A stretch of 64,000 nt of DNA, from the NCBI RefSeq assembly GCF_001632745.1, contig NZ_LQRT01000060.1, positions 1-64,000 of the forward strand, read 5' to 3'. This stretch comes from Aquimarina aggregata (lineage in GTDB: Bacteria > Bacteroidota > Bacteroidia > Flavobacteriales > Flavobacteriaceae). Position numbers and translations under genes: made by a program. The notes under the pieces are model-generated. The model was not told the origin of the DNA. It worked only from the letters and a program-made list of their open reading frames with translations, and searched no databases. Below are positions 28,106 through 36,904 of this stretch, piece after piece; the stretch's first letter is position 1, and every line of letters begins with the position of its first letter.

Positions 28106-28133
28106 TTTGATTAGTCTATTACTGCTAATCAAA
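28106..28133. promoter_or_regulatory. Perfect 9-bp inverted repeat upstream of the 58-aa ORF
   Basis: TTTGATTAG (28106-28114) and CTAATCAAA (28125-28133) flank a 10-bp spacer and end 60 bp before the ATG at 28194. The two half-sites are about two helical turns apart centre to centre, which suits an operator for a dimeric protein. Confidence 0.4.
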
Positions 28134-28193
28134 ATACTTTATTGTAGTATGAAAGGGTTCCATGTGACCGTTAACAAACAAAATTAAAAACAC

Positions 28194-28370
28194 ATGAAAC
28201 GTATTATTGTAGATGTCGAAAAAGACAAACTACCTTTTGTTTTAGAATTATTAGAACAATTAGAATTTGTATCTGTTGTAGCTGCATCAGAAGAAGATCA
28301 AGGAATGTACAACTCAATAGTCTCTTTACAAAAAGGTAAAGGTAGTGCTAAAGAAGAGTTACTTGACTAA
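28194..28370 (+). CDS. 58-residue antitoxin-like protein
   Basis: The product reads MKRIIVDVEKDKLPFVLELL, then EQLEFVSVVAASEEDQGMYN, then a charged tail ending EELLD. A short N-terminal beta strand followed by an amphipathic helix resembles the small antitoxins of type II toxin-antitoxin pairs, but I cannot name a family. No toxin gene lies next to it: downstream, the AraC-type gene converges with a 7-bp gap. A perfect inverted repeat lies 60 bp upstream. The ATG follows an A-rich stretch typical of this genome. It could equally be a small orphan protein. Confidence 0.6.
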   Translation: MKRIIVDVEKDKLPFVLELLEQLEFVSVVAASEEDQGMYNSIVSLQKGKGSAKEELLD

Positions 28371-28377
28371 AGAGTCT

Positions 28378-29268
28378 TTAATTTAGACTCATAACATATT
28401 TTTTTGGAGTAGTGCCAAATTTCTTTTTAAATGCGGCAATAAAATGACTTGCCGTACTGTAGCCTACTTTTAAACCTACCTCGTTCACGTTATGACTTCC
28501 GGAAGCTAATAATTGGCGAGCTACTTCCATTTTGTAGTCGAACAAAAAGGCATAAACAGGTTCACCATAAATTTGTTTAAAACCTTCTTTAAGTTTTTTT
28601 AACGATAAACCTATTTCGTTAGATAACTCTTGAAGCGTAGGAGGTTCTGCCATTCTAGAAATAATAATTTCTTTAGCTTTTTTGATTTTGGTTACATTTT
28701 CTTCATCGACAAGGAAAGGGCATTGTTCTATATCCGCATCTTCTGGTCTATTAAAATATAGACTTAATAATTCATATGCTTTACCCTTAAAATACAGTAA
28801 TTTAATAGATTGGTGTAAGCTGTAATTCATAATTTGATTAAGAACAACTGCCATAGAAGGAGAAATGATCGCATCAGTATAATACTTTTTGTCTCGATTT
28901 CCATCACCGAGAAAAGGAATATAACTGGCTTCTTTAGAGAATAAAGAATGAAATTTTTTAATTGAAATTAAAACAGTAATTAACCATGAATCTTTTTCCA
29001 TTTCAATATTCATTGGTAAATCACGTTGCGGATTATAAAGTAATAAGGAGTTCTCTTCTGCGAGATTAATCGCATAACTTCCGTTGTTAAAGTTAAATTT
29101 AATACCGCCTTTAATACAAAAATGAAATTGAATAAAACTACTATTGATTTCTCTTATAATGCATTGACTTTCATTAGTTTCGTTTTTGAATTTCAAAATC
29201 GTAAAGCCATCTTCTATTTTGGTTTCTTCTAAGATTCCTGGAGCGTTATTTTTTAATTCGATTTCCAT
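28378..29268 (-). CDS. AraC-type regulator (PchR-like)
   Basis: This 296-residue protein has an N-terminal sensor region of about 190 residues with a cupin-like central part (CIIREINSSFIQFHFCIKGG). The C-terminal AraC domain covers about 200-296: PTLQELSNEIGLSLKKLKEG and VNEVGLKVGYSTASHFIAAF are the two helix-turn-helix units, ending FGTTPKKYV. The layout is like PchR and related regulators that respond to siderophores or heme-type ligands. It is divergent from hemA with a 205-bp shared promoter region, so control of the heme genes is a reasonable inference, not shown by the sequence alone. Confidence 0.88.
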   Translation of the reverse strand: MEIELKNNAPGILEETKIEDGFTILKFKNETNESQCIIREINSSFIQFHFCIKGGIKFNFNNGSYAINLAEENSLLLYNPQRDLPMNIEMEKDSWLITVLISIKKFHSLFSKEASYIPFLGDGNRDKKYYTDAIISPSMAVVLNQIMNYSLHQSIKLLYFKGKAYELLSLYFNRPEDADIEQCPFLVDEENVTKIKKAKEIIISRMAEPPTLQELSNEIGLSLKKLKEGFKQIYGEPVYAFLFDYKMEVARQLLASGSHNVNEVGLKVGYSTASHFIAAFKKKFGTTPKKYVMSLN

Positions 29269-29333
29269 AATTAAAAAAATGATTTAATTTAGAATTAATC
29301 TAAACTATCGTTAGCGGTTTTATGTATTTATAA

Positions 29334-29341
29334 CAAAAATA
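29334..29341 (-). promoter_or_regulatory. Candidate -7 element of the PchR-like gene
   Basis: TATTTTTG on the minus strand fits TAnnTTTG and would give a leader of about 60 nt. No clear -33 TTG was found at the right spacing. Confidence 0.3.
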
Positions 29342-29437
29342 GGGGTTTTGAACGATTTTAGTTCTAAAAACTGTCGAAATTAACGCTTTTCGTTACTTAT
29401 AGTTCTTCTAGCGTTACTTTATATTGCTTTTGTAAAA

Positions 29438-29445
29438 TACATTTG
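29438..29445 (+). promoter_or_regulatory. Candidate -7 element of the hemA operon
   Basis: TACATTTG fits TAnnTTTG and predicts transcription from about 29450, some 24 nt before the hemA ATG. No -33 TTTG lies at the normal distance, which would suit a promoter that needs an activator such as the divergent AraC-type protein. Confidence 0.4.
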
Positions 29446-29473
29446 TTGAACTATAAAAAGGAAAAGAGTATAC

Positions 29474-30724
29474 ATGGAGCCCCACTTACGAGCGAATGGA
29501 AAACATTTTTATGCAATTGGTCTTAGCTACAAAAAAGCTGACGCCGAGGTAAGAGGGCATTTTAGTATCAACGAAGAAGCTAAATTAAATATTCTTTCTC
29601 AAGCTAAACACGAAGGTGTTTCTTCTTTAGTGGTGATCTCTACTTGTAATAGGACAGAGTTATATGGTTTTGCAGAACATCCTTTTCAGTTAATAAAATT
29701 ACTTTGTGAACATACACATGGTACTGTTGAAGAATTCGAAAAAGTGGCTTATGTTCATAAAAACAATGCCGCTATTTCTCATCTCTTTAAAGTAGGAACC
29801 GGATTAGACAGTCAAATACTTGGTGATTTTGAAATTATTAGTCAGATCAAAACAGGTTTTAAGCAGTCTAAGAAAAAGGATATGATGAATCCTTTTATGG
29901 AGCGTTTAGTTAATGCTGTAATTCAAGCGAGTAAACGTATTAAAAACGAAACAGAAATCTCTAGCGGTGCTACGTCGGTAAGTTTTGCTGCGGTACAATA
30001 TATACTTGCTAGAGTACCTTATGTTTCGGATAAAAACTTGCTCCTTTTTGGTACGGGTAAAATAGGAAGGAATACATGTGAGAATTTAATAAAGCACACT
30101 AAAAACGACCATATTGTGCTTATTAATCGAACTAAAAATAAAGCCGAGAAGATTGCAGGTAAATTTAATCTGGTCGTAAAAGATTATGCTAATATACAAT
30201 CAGAAATTAAAGAATCTGATGTGTTAATAGTGGCTACAGGAGCTCAAAAACCGACGATCTCTAAACAGTTAATTCATTCAGATAAACCTCTGTTAATTTT
30301 AGATCTATCGATACCACGTAATGTTGCTTTAGATGTAAAAGAATTGCCAAACGTGACCTTAGTTCATTTAGACGATCTTTCAAAAATGACAGATAGAACT
30401 TTAAAACGTAGAAGAGAACATATTCCGCAGGCAGAAGCAATTATAGATGAGATTAAAGCAGAATTTGATGCCTGGTTAGAAACTCGAAAATTTGCTCCTA
30501 CTATAAAAGCACTTAAACATAAACTCACTACTTTAAAAGATGCTGAAATTAATTTACAGCGAAAAAAGTATTCTGATTTTGATGAGGAACATGCCGATAT
30601 TATAAGTAGCAGAATCATCCAAAAAATCACCAATCATTTTGCCAGCCACTTAAGAGAAGAAAGCACCTCGGCAGATGTAAGTATAGAACTGATTCAAAAA
30701 GTCTTCCAACTACAAAATAAATAA
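29474..30724 (+). CDS. hemA: Glutamyl-tRNA reductase
   Basis: HemA reduces glutamyl-tRNA to glutamate-1-semialdehyde, the first committed step of the C5 heme route. In this 416-residue protein VISTCNRTELYGF holds the catalytic Cys58. The NADP-binding domain follows (LLFGTGKIGRNTCENL), and the C-terminal helices form the dimerisation domain. Length is normal. It opens a run of eight closely spaced plus-strand genes. The hemC start lies 2 bp after the stop. Confidence 0.96.
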   Translation: MEPHLRANGKHFYAIGLSYKKADAEVRGHFSINEEAKLNILSQAKHEGVSSLVVISTCNRTELYGFAEHPFQLIKLLCEHTHGTVEEFEKVAYVHKNNAAISHLFKVGTGLDSQILGDFEIISQIKTGFKQSKKKDMMNPFMERLVNAVIQASKRIKNETEISSGATSVSFAAVQYILARVPYVSDKNLLLFGTGKIGRNTCENLIKHTKNDHIVLINRTKNKAEKIAGKFNLVVKDYANIQSEIKESDVLIVATGAQKPTISKQLIHSDKPLLILDLSIPRNVALDVKELPNVTLVHLDDLSKMTDRTLKRRREHIPQAEAIIDEIKAEFDAWLETRKFAPTIKALKHKLTTLKDAEINLQRKKYSDFDEEHADIISSRIIQKITNHFASHLREESTSADVSIELIQKVFQLQNK

Positions 30725-30726
30725 AC

Positions 30727-31638
30727 TTGACAACAACAATTCGTATAGGTACCAGAGATAGTGAATTAGCACTTTGGCAAGCTCATACGGTGCAAAACCA
30801 CCTCGAGAGTTTAGGGTATAAAACTACCTTAGTTCCTGTAAAATCTACAGGAGATATAGTTTTGGATAAACCATTATACGAGTTAGGAATCACAGGCATT
30901 TTTACAAAAACGCTAGATGTTGCCATGTTAAATGGAGATATTGATATTGCTGTGCACTCTATGAAAGATGTACCTACGGCATTGCCTAAAGGAATTGTAG
31001 AAGCTGCTATTTTAGAACGAGCCAATGTTCAAGATATATTGGTACATAAAGGACTTGATTTTTTAGACGCTACGGGAACAATAGCTACAGGTAGTTTGCG
31101 ACGACAAGCACAATGGCTACATAGGTACCCCGCACATACTATAGTAGATTTACGAGGAAACGTAAATACGCGTATGCAAAAATTAAATGATAATGATTGG
31201 AACGGAGCCATATTTGCAGCAGCAGGATTAGAACGGATAAATTTAAAGCCTGATAATTTTATTGATTTAGACTGGATGATCCCTGCACCAGCACAGGGAG
31301 CAATGTTAATAGTAGCAAAGAAAGAAGATGAATTTTGTCTTGAAGCCTTGGCTAATTTAAATCATAAATCATCAGAGATTTGTGTGCATATCGAACGAGA
31401 ATTTTTGAGAGAGTTAGAAGGAGGATGTACCGCACCTATTGGAGCGTTGGCAAAAATAGAAAATGATACTATTCGTTTTAATGGCGCATTGTTTAGTCTA
31501 GACGGAAAGCAAAAAATAGATATTAGAAAAGAAATTAATGTAAGCGGACAAGAAGGTTTTGGAAAAGCCTGCGCAAAGGAGATATTAGAGAACGGAGGTC
31601 GTGAATTAATGAAGAAGATAAAAGCTGAAATACAATAA
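30727..31638 (+). CDS. hemC: Hydroxymethylbilane synthase
   Basis: HemC polymerises four porphobilinogen units. The 303-residue protein starts at a TTG codon 2 bp after hemA; the next in-frame ATG would cut off the essential first strand (TIRIGTRDSELALWQA). The dipyrromethane cofactor Cys is Cys234 in LEGGCTAPIGA. The substrate-binding arginines are in GSLRRQAQW and DLRGNVNTR. Length and motif order are normal. Confidence 0.96.
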   Translation: MTTTIRIGTRDSELALWQAHTVQNHLESLGYKTTLVPVKSTGDIVLDKPLYELGITGIFTKTLDVAMLNGDIDIAVHSMKDVPTALPKGIVEAAILERANVQDILVHKGLDFLDATGTIATGSLRRQAQWLHRYPAHTIVDLRGNVNTRMQKLNDNDWNGAIFAAAGLERINLKPDNFIDLDWMIPAPAQGAMLIVAKKEDEFCLEALANLNHKSSEICVHIEREFLRELEGGCTAPIGALAKIENDTIRFNGALFSLDGKQKIDIRKEINVSGQEGFGKACAKEILENGGRELMKKIKAEIQ

Positions 31639-31639
31639 T

Positions 31640-32302
31640 TTGAATGCTACAGCCAAAATACTCTCTACAAAAAAATTAACAATAGCTCAAAAAGAACTTG
31701 TGCTTAATGCGGGCCTAAGTTTTGTAGAATATGATGCTATAAAAATTAATCTTGAAGAAGTCTTTGGGGATCGCGAAATTGAAAATGCAATTTTTACAAG
31801 CAAGAATGCTGTTAGAGCTGTACAAGATTCAGGATATGATATTAAAAAGTGTTTTTGCGTGGGAACAACCACCAAGAATGTATTGGTAGAAAATGGGCAA
31901 AATGTGGTAGAAACTGCTCAAAATGCTTCAGAACTAGCAGAAATTATAGTAAAAAAGTATAAATCTGATAGTTTTTTGTTTTTTTGCGGAAATCTAAGAA
32001 GAGATGAATTACCTCATATTTTACAACAACATAATATTAGTTTAGAGGAACAAGTTGTATATACAACTAATCTTAATACTAAGAAATTTAATCATAATTT
32101 TGATGGTGTTTTGTTTTTTAGTCCTTCAACTGTTCAAAGTTATATTTCAGAAAATAGTTTAGATGAAGGTGTTGCCTTTTGTATCGGAAATACAACGGCG
32201 TCCGAGGTTAGAAAACATAGTGATACTATAATCATTGCCAATAAACCCACTGTTGCAAATGTTATCGTTCAAGCCGTAAAATATTTTAAAAATGTGGATT
32301 AA
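31640..32302 (+). CDS. hemD: Uroporphyrinogen-III synthase
   Basis: HemD closes hydroxymethylbilane with inversion of ring D to give uroporphyrinogen III. Sequence conservation in this family is low. The 220-residue product shows the expected two-lobe pattern with NAIFTSKNAVRAVQ (about 49-62), FLFFCGNLRRDELPHIL, and FFSPSTVQSY plus FCIGNTTASEV in the second lobe. It begins with TTG one base after the hemC stop, the second successive TTG start in this operon. It overlaps the next ORF by 11 bp. Confidence 0.9.
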   Translation: MNATAKILSTKKLTIAQKELVLNAGLSFVEYDAIKINLEEVFGDREIENAIFTSKNAVRAVQDSGYDIKKCFCVGTTTKNVLVENGQNVVETAQNASELAEIIVKKYKSDSFLFFCGNLRRDELPHILQQHNISLEEQVVYTTNLNTKKFNHNFDGVLFFSPSTVQSYISENSLDEGVAFCIGNTTASEVRKHSDTIIIANKPTVANVIVQAVKYFKNVD

Positions 32303-32708
32303 GATTTTAAGTATTATTTCGATTTCTTTTCAGTTTATAACTTTTCCATTGGCTGCCCCAGAAATTTTAGGAAAAGAATGGCTCAAAAAAACAGAAGTAC
32401 TAATACGAAACTCTATCAAGACAATTCCGTTTATTATTTTATTTGTGTTGGGTATTGGGATTGGGCTTGGTTTTTCTTTTGGAGTAATAAAACAAAACAA
32501 ATTGATAACGATAATTTTAGTTATTGTTATTATTATAATGTCTCTTCTTCGGAAGAAAATAACACTATTTTTAGATAGTAAAATTGTATTACCTATTTTA
32601 AATAAATTAATAATCAGTGATAATTTGCGTTTTTCTCTTTTAAAGATTGCAGCGTTTTTGTTCACTATAGCTTTTATTTTACAAATTATAATTATTGTAT
32701 ACTCATGA
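32292..32708 (+). CDS. Small membrane protein embedded in the hem operon
   Basis: The 138-residue hydrophobic protein has about four membrane helices (roughly 3-22, 45-65, 70-86 and 118-137) and a basic loop after helix 3 (LLRKKITLF). It overlaps hemD by 11 bp at its start and hemE by 4 bp at its end, so it is translated from the same mRNA. I know no family. The tight overlaps on both sides suggest a functional link to tetrapyrrole synthesis, but the sequence itself does not show one. Confidence 0.78.
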   Translation: MWIKILSIISISFQFITFPLAAPEILGKEWLKKTEVLIRNSIKTIPFIILFVLGIGIGLGFSFGVIKQNKLITIILVIVIIIMSLLRKKITLFLDSKIVLPILNKLIISDNLRFSLLKIAAFLFTIAFILQIIIIVYS

Positions 32709-33730
32709 TAAAAAACGATCTATTCCTTAGGGCTTTAAAAGGAGAAACAGTAGAACGACCACCAGTATGGATGATGCGCCAAGCAGGAAGATATTTACCA
32801 GAATTCATGGCGTTAAAGAAAAAGTATGATTTCTTTACGCGTTGTAGAACTCCAGAATTAGCTTCTGAGATTACAGTACAGCCTATCGATATCATTGGTC
32901 CTGATGCGGCTATATTGTTTAGTGATATTTTGGTAATACCACAAGCAATGAATATTGAGGTTGAGATGAAAGACGGTATTGGCCCGTGGTTACCTAACCC
33001 TATTAGATCATTAAAAGATGTAGAACAAGTTGTTGTGCCAGATGTACATGAAGAATTGGGTTATGTAATGAATGCTATAAAACTAACCAAAGAGCGCTTG
33101 GATAATAGAGTGCCTTTAATAGGTTTTGCAGGATCACCCTGGACGATCTTGTGTTATGCTGTGCAAGGACAAGGATCTAAGAATTTTGATAAAGCAAAAG
33201 AACTTTGTTTTTCTGCACCCGAAGCGGCACATCAACTATTACAAAAAATTACAGATACTACCATTGCATATCTTAAGGCTAAAGTAGCAGCTGGCGTTAA
33301 TGCTGTACAGGTCTTTGATAGTTGGGGAGGGATGTTATCCCCGGTAGATTATCAAGAATTTTCATGGAAATATATTCAGCAAATTGTAGATGCATTAAAA
33401 GACGAGACCGAGGTTATCGTTTTTGGAAAAGGATGCTGGTTTGCTTTACATGATATGGCTAAATCTGGTGCTGCTGCCCTAGGTGTGGATTGGACTTGTT
33501 CTGCCCGTAATGCACGTTATCTTACCGGAGGAAATATAACACTGCAGGGTAACTTTGACCCTTCAAGACTGTTGTCTCCACCTGCGGAAATTAAAAAGAT
33601 GGTAAAACAAATGATTGACGAGTTTGGTAAGGATAATTATATAGCTAATCTCGGACATGGTATTTTACCCAACATACCTGTAGAGAATGCACAGGCCTTT
33701 GTTGATGCTGTAAAAGAATATCGAATGTAA
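32705..33730 (+). CDS. hemE: Uroporphyrinogen decarboxylase
   Basis: HemE removes four acetate carboxyls from uroporphyrinogen III to yield coproporphyrinogen III. The 341-residue protein has the family signature PPVWMMRQAGRYLPEF at about 19-34, followed by the ILFSDILVIPQAM segment (catalytic Asp region) and GFAGSPWTILCY around 139-150. The C-terminal NLGHGILPNIPVENA is also standard. The ATG overlaps the preceding ORF stop by 4 bp. Confidence 0.97.
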   Translation: MIKNDLFLRALKGETVERPPVWMMRQAGRYLPEFMALKKKYDFFTRCRTPELASEITVQPIDIIGPDAAILFSDILVIPQAMNIEVEMKDGIGPWLPNPIRSLKDVEQVVVPDVHEELGYVMNAIKLTKERLDNRVPLIGFAGSPWTILCYAVQGQGSKNFDKAKELCFSAPEAAHQLLQKITDTTIAYLKAKVAAGVNAVQVFDSWGGMLSPVDYQEFSWKYIQQIVDALKDETEVIVFGKGCWFALHDMAKSGAAALGVDWTCSARNARYLTGGNITLQGNFDPSRLLSPPAEIKKMVKQMIDEFGKDNYIANLGHGILPNIPVENAQAFVDAVKEYRM

Positions 33731-33733
33731 AGT

Positions 33734-34228
33734 ATGAATATTTGGGGAATAGTAAGACAATTAAACTTTTGGCAGTTCACTACGTTAGCCAAAATGTTAC
33801 TTGCTAATCCACTACTTGCATATCCAGCGCTTAAGGCTACCAAAAGAGCATTGTATATTTGTGATATTCATTACAAAAAAACGCATCATAAAAATGGAAG
33901 GGCTAACGCTTTTCGACATGCGATATGGAGTTTGCTTGTTTGTAAAGAAACTTTAAAAATTACCAAAACTGAAGCAAAATCTATGATTTGGGCTCAGAAA
34001 ATTACAGATTTACACGAAAAACTGGCCCCTAATGCACCTTTAGAAACAGCAATGGATTTGCATAATAATGCAATGGGAATACAATTTTTTAGCACTTTAG
34101 TCAATGCTACAGAAGAAGAAGTTATTCTTTTTTTAAAGAACAAGACCAATTGTGCAATAAAGGTTACCTCTAGTATTGAAATAGCCAATTACCCTAATGA
34201 TTTGGTCTATATTTTAGAAAATGAATGA
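33734..34228 (+). CDS. DUF6973-like protein
   Basis: This 164-residue protein contains NAFRHAIWSLLVCKE (about 57-71) and TDLHEKLAPNAPLETAMDLH with NNAMG (about 93-118). These His, Arg, Glu and Asp pairs match the pattern of the DUF6973 group, whose function is unknown. The spacing of HExx- and DLHNN-type residues could make a metal or active site, but that is speculation. It begins 3 bp after hemE and is surely in the same transcript. No signal peptide is visible. Confidence 0.75.
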   Translation: MNIWGIVRQLNFWQFTTLAKMLLANPLLAYPALKATKRALYICDIHYKKTHHKNGRANAFRHAIWSLLVCKETLKITKTEAKSMIWAQKITDLHEKLAPNAPLETAMDLHNNAMGIQFFSTLVNATEEEVILFLKNKTNCAIKVTSSIEIANYPNDLVYILENE

Positions 34229-34341
34229 TTAGAAGTATTGAAAACTCATATTGTATTGAAACAAAATTTAGGAAATGACTACATATATAAAGTAAATAAT
34301 CAATCATTACTGAAGGTACTTCGGTATTAAAATAGTCACTT

Positions 34342-35130
34342 ATGTTCAAAAACATCATTAACGGAATCAAGGCGTATTTCGGAACATTTAAATTGATTTC
34401 AAAATTAGGCTTATGGAAATATTTTGCCATACCTATATTAATTAGTGTAGTCACCGGAATATTAATCATGGTATTGGCGTATTTCTTTTCGGATAATTTA
34501 GGTGCTTTTATTGCTAAAATTTGGATTTGGAAATGGGGATCAGAAACATTTGCTACCATTAGTACATATATTGGTGGATTGTTAATTTTAGTACTGGGGT
34601 TAGTGCTATATAAACATATTGTAATGGCATTATCTGCTCCGTTTATGAGTCCGGTTTCAGAAAAAATAGAGCACCATCTTTTAGGAAACACCCAACATGA
34701 ACACCGTAAAACTTCATTTAGTGAGCAGTTATCAAGAGGTATACGTATTAATATGAGAAACTTATTCAAAGAATTATTGTTTATGATTCCGTTAGTAATT
34801 TTAAGTTTTATCCCAGTAGTTGGTATAATAGCAACGATACTTATCTTTTTGATACAAGCATACTATGTAGGTTTTGGAAATATGGACTATACTATGGAAC
34901 GTCATTTTAATTATAAAGAAAGCGTTCAGTTTGTAAGAAAGCACAGAGGTATTGCTATTGGTAATGGTGCTGTATTTGTAGTAATGTTGTTTATTCCTAT
35001 TATTGGTTTTATTATAACATTACCGATATCTGTAGTGGCTGCGTCTAGTGAAACTATAAAGATTTTAGAAGAAAAGAAACTAATTGCAATAAAAGGCACA
35101 TCAGAGTCCCTTCAAAAAATTAAAGAATAA
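34342..35130 (+). CDS. EI24/CysZ-like membrane protein
   Basis: The 262-residue protein has the EI24 family layout: MFKNIINGIKAYFGTFKLIS, two membrane helices near 25-48 and 70-93, a conserved ALSAPFMSPVSEKIEHHLLG stretch, then two more membrane regions (about 150-175 and 210-236). The family includes the sulfate permease CysZ, but flavobacterial members are generally uncharacterised. It lies 113 bp after the DUF6973 gene and 40 bp before hemF, all on the same strand, so it may share the heme transcript or have a weak promoter of its own. Confidence 0.85.
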   Translation: MFKNIINGIKAYFGTFKLISKLGLWKYFAIPILISVVTGILIMVLAYFFSDNLGAFIAKIWIWKWGSETFATISTYIGGLLILVLGLVLYKHIVMALSAPFMSPVSEKIEHHLLGNTQHEHRKTSFSEQLSRGIRINMRNLFKELLFMIPLVILSFIPVVGIIATILIFLIQAYYVGFGNMDYTMERHFNYKESVQFVRKHRGIAIGNGAVFVVMLFIPIIGFIITLPISVVAASSETIKILEEKKLIAIKGTSESLQKIKE

Positions 35131-35170
35131 ATTTTCACTATTGTGAAAAGAGCTTAAAGAAAATCTAACC

Positions 35171-36073
35171 ATGAGAGATAAATTTTATACCTATATACAA
35201 AACCTCCAAGATCGTATAACTTTAAAACTAGAGGAGATTGATGGTAAAGCGAAATTTAAGGAGGATATTTGGAAACGCCCTGAAGGGGGTGGTGGTCGAA
35301 CTCGCGTTATAGAAAATGGTAATGTATTTGAAAAAGGAGGGGTAAACATCTCGGGTGTAGAGGGAGTTTTACCAAAAGCAATGCAGAGCTATTTTAATGT
35401 AGGCGATGTTGATTTTTTTGCTTGTGGTTTATCCCTTGTATTACATCCTAAAAACCCTATGGTGCCAACAGTACATGCAAATTGGAGATACTTTGAAATG
35501 TATGATAAAACTGGTACAATAGTAGATAGTTGGTTTGGAGGAGGTCAGGATTTAACACCGTATTATTTGTTTGAAGAAGATGCAAAACACTTTCATCAAA
35601 TTTGTAAAACATCATGTGATAAACATAACACTGATTTTTATCCCACGTATAAGAAAAAATGTGATGAATACTTTTATAATGCACATCGAGGAGAAGGTAG
35701 AGGTATAGGAGGTCTATTTTTTGATTACTGTAAAGCAAATGACGAGATGTCAATGTCTAATTGGTATGATTTTGTAACAGAAATAGGGGATAGTTTTTTA
35801 GATGCGTATGTGCCAATTGTAGAAAAACGAAAAGAGATAGCATATACAGATGCACAAAGAAATTGGCAAGAAATTCGACGCGGACGTTATGTCGAATTCA
35901 ATTTGGTTCATGATAAAGGAACATTATTTGGATTAAAAACAAATGGCAGGATTGAGAGTATTTTAATGAGCTTGCCACCCCATGTACAATGGCGTTATGA
36001 CCATAATCCAGAACCGGAAAGCGCTGAATCAAAACTAGTTAAAGTGCTTAAAAATCCCGTTGAATGGCTATAA
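35171..36073 (+). CDS. hemF: Oxygen-dependent coproporphyrinogen III oxidase
   Basis: HemF decarboxylates two propionates of coproporphyrinogen III to vinyl groups using O2. The 300-residue protein carries the standard motifs: EKGGVNISGVEG near 56-67, LVLHPKNPMVPTVHANWRYF with the conserved His residues around 95-114, WFGGGQDLTPYY and GEGRGIGGLFFDY. The C-terminal segment RRGRYVEFNLVHDKGTLFGL is also conserved. Its presence suggests an aerobic lifestyle. The product is the substrate of the HemJ-like enzyme at 14296-14847. Confidence 0.97.
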   Translation: MRDKFYTYIQNLQDRITLKLEEIDGKAKFKEDIWKRPEGGGGRTRVIENGNVFEKGGVNISGVEGVLPKAMQSYFNVGDVDFFACGLSLVLHPKNPMVPTVHANWRYFEMYDKTGTIVDSWFGGGQDLTPYYLFEEDAKHFHQICKTSCDKHNTDFYPTYKKKCDEYFYNAHRGEGRGIGGLFFDYCKANDEMSMSNWYDFVTEIGDSFLDAYVPIVEKRKEIAYTDAQRNWQEIRRGRYVEFNLVHDKGTLFGLKTNGRIESILMSLPPHVQWRYDHNPEPESAESKLVKVLKNPVEWL

Positions 36074-36154
36074 TTCAATATTTTTTCTTATATTGCGTAC
36101 GAATTAATGACGGTAACCTATGTTAAAACCGTAATTTATTAACACAAACGCCCT

Positions 36155-36763
36155 ATGAAAAAATTTCTACTATTGATCACAACAGCCGTCCTTATTGTAG
36201 GCTGCGACTTTACATCTAAAAAACCTGGATTCGTCAAGTTTTCTAAAAACACAATCGAGTTTAAGAATAATACCATTGTTCTTACCAGTGATTATGCTAA
36301 GACTTCTACAGATGAATTTAAGCAAAAATTAGATTTACTAGACGAGAGTAAACTTAAATTCAAAAAAGTTGCACTTGCCGAATTAAAGAAAATAGAAGAT
36401 AAAAAAGTCGACTATGAGATATTTATAGATGTTAAAAATGTCGAAAACTATGTTTTCATTTATACGTGTGATTTTTACAAGTTAGATGAGCATAGAGCAG
36501 CAAGAGTTGTACAAGCTCTTAGCGATCAAAGAAAAGATGAGGCCAATGTACAAGAAGTGAAGTATAGAAGAATTCACGGACGTTTCTTCTTTACACCTAC
36601 GTCAAAAGTTGTTAAGCTTAAGTATTTAAAAGCATACAAAAAAGACAGAAAGTTTCAAACAGAGTATATCGTAGCGTCAAAATCTGGAGGTATTGGATTA
36701 CTGATTAGTAATCTTAAGGATATTGATTTTGAAAACTCGGTAAAGCATTTGGCATCAAAATAA
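36155..36763 (+). CDS. Lipoprotein of unknown function
   Basis: The 202-residue protein has a clear lipoprotein signal (MKKFLLLITTAVLIVGC, Cys17). The mature part is Lys-rich with alternating strands and helices. I do not recognise the family. It lies 81 bp downstream of hemF on the same strand and is followed by a strong terminator, so it could be the last gene of the heme transcript or a unit of its own. Confidence 0.72.
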   Translation: MKKFLLLITTAVLIVGCDFTSKKPGFVKFSKNTIEFKNNTIVLTSDYAKTSTDEFKQKLDLLDESKLKFKKVALAELKKIEDKKVDYEIFIDVKNVENYVFIYTCDFYKLDEHRAARVVQALSDQRKDEANVQEVKYRRIHGRFFFTPTSKVVKLKYLKAYKKDRKFQTEYIVASKSGGIGLLISNLKDIDFENSVKHLASK

Positions 36764-36795
36764 TATAAAGAGGCTTCTCTTTGTATTAAAAAATT

Positions 36796-36845
36796 AAAAT
36801 GGTATCTAGATAACACGAATGTGGTTATCTAGATACCATTTTTGT
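36796..36845 (+). terminator. Strong intrinsic terminator
   Basis: AAAATGGTATCTAGATAAC (36796-36814) pairs perfectly over 19 bp with GTTATCTAGATACCATTTT (36824-36842), with a 9-nt loop and a T-run continuing past the stem. A shorter hairpin, AAAGAG-GCTT-CTCTTT, lies just before it at 36767-36782. Together they separate the two lipoprotein genes. Confidence 0.8.
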
Positions 36846-36904
36846 ATCTTTTCTTTTTATTCAATTTACTACAATAAATAGTTCTAATTCAAAAGATCTT
36901 ATAT

